From: Alphaproteobacteria bacterium 32-64-14
Lineage (GTDB): Bacteria; Pseudomonadota; Alphaproteobacteria; Caulobacterales; Hyphomonadaceae
DNA length: 64,000 nt
Direction of reading: 5' to 3'
Assembly (NCBI GenBank): GCA_002280725.1
Contig: NCEM01000012.1
Span: 1 to 64,000 of the forward strand
Of this stretch, positions 61,480-64,000 are shown piece after piece. A program made the position numbers and the translations under genes. The notes below the pieces were generated by a model. That model was not told the origin of the DNA, did no database searches, and was given only the letters and a program-made list of their open reading frames with translations. Within the stretch, counting starts at the first letter, position 1. Each line of letters starts with the position of its first letter.

Positions 61480-61959
61480 ATGCGCATCGCCGCCCTCGCC
61501 ACCTCCGCCTTCGCCGCCGCCCTCATGGCCAGCCCCGCCCTCGCCCTCACGGTCGAAACGAAGATGTCGACCGCGTTCCAGGAAAAGCTGGATGACGACA
61601 TCGGCGTTCGCGAAGCCCGTGTGCTGTCCGACGCGCTGACGCGCAAGATCACCAACGTGTTCGCCGAAAAGGGCGTGCAGGCAGAAAAGATCGTGGTCAC
61701 GATTGAAGACGCCCGGCCCAACCGCCCGACCATGGAACAGGTATCGCAGAAGCCCGGCCTCGACTCGATGCACTCGATCAGCCTCGGCGGCGCCAAGCTC
61801 TCCGGCATTGCATATGACGCAGCAGGCAACGAGATCGGTCGCTTTGACTATCGCTGGTACGAGACCGACCTCCACAACGTCGTCGCCGCTACGACCTGGA
61901 GCGATGCGCGCTCGACGTTCGACAAGTTCGCGCGCCGCTTCGCCGACAAGCTGACCTAG
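61480..61959 (+). CDS. Exported protein, unknown function
   Basis: A 159-residue protein with a signal peptide (ALATSAFAAALMASPALALT). The mature domain contains KITNVFAEKGVQAEKIVVTI, ISLGGAKLSGIAYDAAGNEI and a C-terminal helix ARSTFDKFARRFADKL, suggesting an alpha-beta domain of the DUF3313/DUF4410-like type, but I cannot place it. GGGACC lies upstream. It is monocistronic. Confidence 0.72.
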   Translation: MRIAALATSAFAAALMASPALALTVETKMSTAFQEKLDDDIGVREARVLSDALTRKITNVFAEKGVQAEKIVVTIEDARPNRPTMEQVSQKPGLDSMHSISLGGAKLSGIAYDAAGNEIGRFDYRWYETDLHNVVAATTWSDARSTFDKFARRFADKLT

Positions 61960-62017
61960 ACCACCGGCAATCCTGACACGAAACGCCTCCCCTCACCGGG
62001 CAGCTTTTTGTTTCGCG

Positions 62018-62650
62018 CTAGCGAATGCCCGTCACCTTGTGCGTCTGCAAGCTGAGCCGCCATTGCGGATGCTCCAAGCAATAGGCGATGCACGCTGCTG
62101 TGTTCCCCTCGCGATCCGGGCCGTCCATCGGCTGCAGGAAGAAGTGCTTGAAATCGAGATGCGCGAACTTCTCTGGCGGCGCATCTTTCTGCGGATAGAC
62201 TAGCTTCAGCTCATCGCCGGATGTCTGCTTCAGCTCCGCGGTCGACTTCGGGCTGACGCAGATCCAGTCGATCAACGATGGCGCCTTGATCGTGCCGTTG
62301 GTCTCGATGGCAATCTCGAAGTGGCGAGCCTTCAGCCCGTAGAGAAACTCAAGATCAAGCTGCAACAATGGCTCTCCGCCCGTGCAGACCACATACCGTT
62401 TTCCGCCATCGCCCTTCCATAGCGACGCGACATGGTTTGCAAGCTCCCCGCCGTCCTTGAACCTGCCCCCGCCATCGCCATCCGTACTGACAAAATCCGT
62501 GTCGCAGAACGTGCACACGGCCTTGGCGCGATCCCTCTCCAGGCCGCTCCACAGATTGCATCCGGCAAAGCGCACGAACACCGCAGCGCGCCCCGCTTGC
62601 GCACCTTCGCCTTGCAGCGTGTAGAAAGCTTCCTTGACGGAATAGGTCAT
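62018..62650 (-). CDS. queE: 7-carboxy-7-deazaguanine synthase
   Basis: A radical-SAM enzyme that ring-contracts 6-carboxy-tetrahydropterin, a step in queuosine biosynthesis. The 210-residue protein has [20 protein letters not shown] and an unusual cluster motif with an insertion: [20 protein letters not shown], which matches the CX14CX2C form of the compact QueE type. [11 protein letters not shown] and IAIETNGTI follow. Its start overlaps the queC stop by ATGA. Confidence 0.93.
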   Translation of the reverse strand: MTYSVKEAFYTLQGEGAQAGRAAVFVRFAGCNLWSGLERDRAKAVCTFCDTDFVSTDGDGGGRFKDGGELANHVASLWKGDGGKRYVVCTGGEPLLQLDLEFLYGLKARHFEIAIETNGTIKAPSLIDWICVSPKSTAELKQTSGDELKLVYPQKDAPPEKFAHLDFKHFFLQPMDGPDREGNTAACIAYCLEHPQWRLSLQTHKVTGIR

Positions 62651-63351
62651 GCGCCGGCCCGCCACGTTGCCCAGCCCTTCTCGCGCAGGTCGCACGCCGG
62701 GCACGTCCCGCAGCCATAGCCCCAATCATGCCGCTGTGTGCGGTCGCCGAGATAGCAGGTGTGCGTCTCTTCCACGATCAGATCGACCACCGCCTCGCCG
62801 CCCAGCGCCTCGCTGAGCGCCCAAGTCTGCGCCTTGTCGAGATACATCAGCGGCGTCTCGATGGGCGTCGGGCGATCCATGCCGAGCGTCAGCGCAGTCT
62901 GCATTGCATCCATCGTCGCGCGTCGGCAGTCGGGATAGCCAGAGAAATCCGTCTCGCACATGCCGCCAACCAGCGAGGTGAGACCACGCCTGTAGGCGAC
63001 GGCGCCAGCAAACGTCAGGAACACCAGATTGCGCCCCGGTACGAACGTGCTCGGCAAGCCGCTATCGGCAAACCCGATCTCCTGCTCGCGCGTCAGCGCC
63101 GTATCGCTGACCTCGCCCAGCACGCCAAGATCCAGCAGGTGATCCTCGCCCAGCTTCGCCGACCACGCGGGAAACTGTGCACGCAGCTTCGCCAGAAACA
63201 CCGTCCGGCAGTCCAACTCCACGCGATGGCGCTGGCGATAATCGAAGCCGATCGTCTCCACCCGCTTATAGCGCGACAGCGCCCAGGCGAGGCAGACGGC
63301 GGAATCCTGTCCGCCGGAAAACAGTACGAGAGCTGAAGGTGTCGTCGTCAT
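62647..63351 (-). CDS. queC: 7-cyano-7-deazaguanine synthase
   Basis: Makes preQ0 from 7-carboxy-7-deazaguanine and ammonia using ATP. The 234-residue protein has the PP-loop [18 protein letters not shown] near the N-terminus and the zinc-binding [14 protein letters not shown] at the end. The ATG at 63351 follows GGGGCGGG; a longer reading frame upstream adds unrelated sequence. queE is translated by overlap. queD and queF are not in this window. Confidence 0.95.
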   Translation of the reverse strand: MTTTPSALVLFSGGQDSAVCLAWALSRYKRVETIGFDYRQRHRVELDCRTVFLAKLRAQFPAWSAKLGEDHLLDLGVLGEVSDTALTREQEIGFADSGLPSTFVPGRNLVFLTFAGAVAYRRGLTSLVGGMCETDFSGYPDCRRATMDAMQTALTLGMDRPTPIETPLMYLDKAQTWALSEALGGEAVVDLIVEETHTCYLGDRTQRHDWGYGCGTCPACDLREKGWATWRAGA

Positions 63352-63486
63352 CCCGCCCCGATGGGCCCGCCGCCTGATGAGGTCAAGACGATCTGCGCCT
63401 GCAGCCGCTCGGATGCATCCCGGCGCAAGCCAACAACCATCTCCCCGCCCGCGAAGCCCCGCCCCTGCACGGCCAGTTGACAGCAT

Positions 63487-63507
63487 GTACTTTGTATAAC
63501 AAAGTAC
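63487..63507. promoter_or_regulatory. Perfect 8-bp-arm palindrome upstream of the DUF2141 gene
   Basis: GTACTTTG (63487-63494) and CAAAGTAC (63500-63507) flank the centre TATAA. It starts 49 bases before the DUF2141 start codon. TTGACA (63477-63482) just before it resembles a -35 box, so a bound protein would cover the promoter. It resembles a dimeric repressor site; the repressor is not visible here. Confidence 0.65.
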
Positions 63508-63535
63508 TCTTTAAATGAGCAAGGAGACTCAGATC

Positions 63536-64000
63536 GTGATACGCGCCCTTCCCCGGATACTGATTGCCGCCGCCTGTCTCGCGGGCCTTCCCGCGGTCGC
63601 GCAGACCCTCACCGTGACCATCACCGACGTCCACTCCAGCACGGGCAAGATCCTCGCAAGCCTGTGTGACGATCCCGCCGCCCAGTTCCCTGGCGGCTGC
63701 ATGACGGCAATGGCGATGGCCGATGCGACTGAGGGCACGACAACCGTCGTCTTCGAGAACCTGAAGCCCGGCTCCTATGCCTTCCAGGCCTTCCACGACG
63801 AAGACGGCGACATGATGCCAAACATCCCGCCGGAGGGATATGCGTTCGGCAACAACGCCAGCTTCCCGCCGTCTTTCAAACGCGCAGCCATCACGGTCGC
63901 GAGCGACACGACAGCGGAAGTGAGGATGAACTATCTTGAGCAGTTCGGCTCAGTCGCGCCCGCGCAGATCGACAAGGGCGCGCCTGCGCCGGCCGGCGTC
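63536..64000 (+). CDS. DUF2141 exported protein, 3' end outside the window
   Basis: The first 155 codons of a protein with a signal peptide (LPRILIAAACLAGLPAVAQ) and a DUF2141 domain: GKILASLCDDPAAQFPGG, KPGSYAFQAFHDEDGDMM, GYAFGNNASFPPSFKRAAIT. The GTG at 63536 is chosen because AAGGAG lies 9 bases upstream; an ATG at 63515 is also in frame. A perfect palindrome precedes it. The end is cut off by the window boundary. Confidence 0.82.
   Translation, partial: MIRALPRILIAAACLAGLPAVAQTLTVTITDVHSSTGKILASLCDDPAAQFPGGCMTAMAMADATEGTTTVVFENLKPGSYAFQAFHDEDGDMMPNIPPEGYAFGNNASFPPSFKRAAITVASDTTAEVRMNYLEQFGSVAPAQIDKGAPAPAGV

Overview
This window is high-GC chromosomal DNA from an alphaproteobacterium. 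It most resembles the Caulobacterales/Hyphomonadaceae. The evidence is a CC0125/CC1285-type lipoprotein, a DUF4170 gene beside lipid A genes, dapA-smpB adjacency, an ACAD11-type acyl-CoA dehydrogenase, and several intergenic palindromes of a kind common in this class. The family-level placement is inference. I see no phage, transposase, CRISPR array or conjugation gene; this is core plus mildly accessory chromosome, densely packed on both strands.

Layout. 0-6 kb: smpB and dapA, a Slt-type lytic transglycosylase, a lactonase-like metallo-beta-lactamase and a threonine dehydratase. 6-22 kb: the two methylmalonyl-CoA mutase subunits (mutA, mutB) and their chaperone GTPase (meaB) lie on the plus strand. 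They are separated by unrelated, mostly minus-strand genes: a flavin-dependent monooxygenase, a PPOX-like protein, a Tat-lipoprotein superoxide dismutase, a DUF1906 lipoprotein, an SDR and an EF-hand protein. 21-33 kb: a ClpP-like periplasmic protein, RNA-modification enzymes (TrmH-type methyltransferase, an overlapping RlmI-like methyltransferase, an RsuA/RluB pseudouridine synthase), tRNA-Trp, a pair of paralogous exported proteins of unknown role and an acyl-CoA dehydrogenase. 34-44 kb: an envelope module. pmbA, DUF4170 and an MsbA-like ABC exporter are on the minus strand; a DUF374 acyltransferase, waaA, lpxK and an LpxL-type acyltransferase form a tightly overlapping plus-strand operon. 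45-53 kb: a dienoyl-CoA isomerase-like crotonase, a VanX-type dipeptidase, YihY and a thiolase. 53-64 kb: more accessory in character, with an aldo/keto reductase, an MFS transporter, NIPSNAP and pirin proteins, several small lipoproteins, two decayed genes, queC-queE for queuosine, and a DUF2141 gene that runs off the end.

Metabolically the window favours acyl-CoA turnover: acyl-CoA dehydrogenase, dienoyl-CoA isomerase, thiolase and the B12-dependent propionate route through methylmalonyl-CoA mutase. Envelope work is the second theme (lipid A/Kdo, peptidoglycan lysis, D-Ala-D-Ala hydrolysis, many lipoproteins).

The least explained sequences are non-coding. They include a probable structured RNA around 47.96-48.10 kb, a 587-base gene-free stretch at 54.46-55.05 kb with nested inverted repeats, and perfect operator-like palindromes before mutB, the aldo/keto reductase, pirin and the DUF2141 gene. 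There are also several dispersed palindromic repeats, one of which supplies the stop codon of a gene. I found no convincing wholly new multi-gene system.
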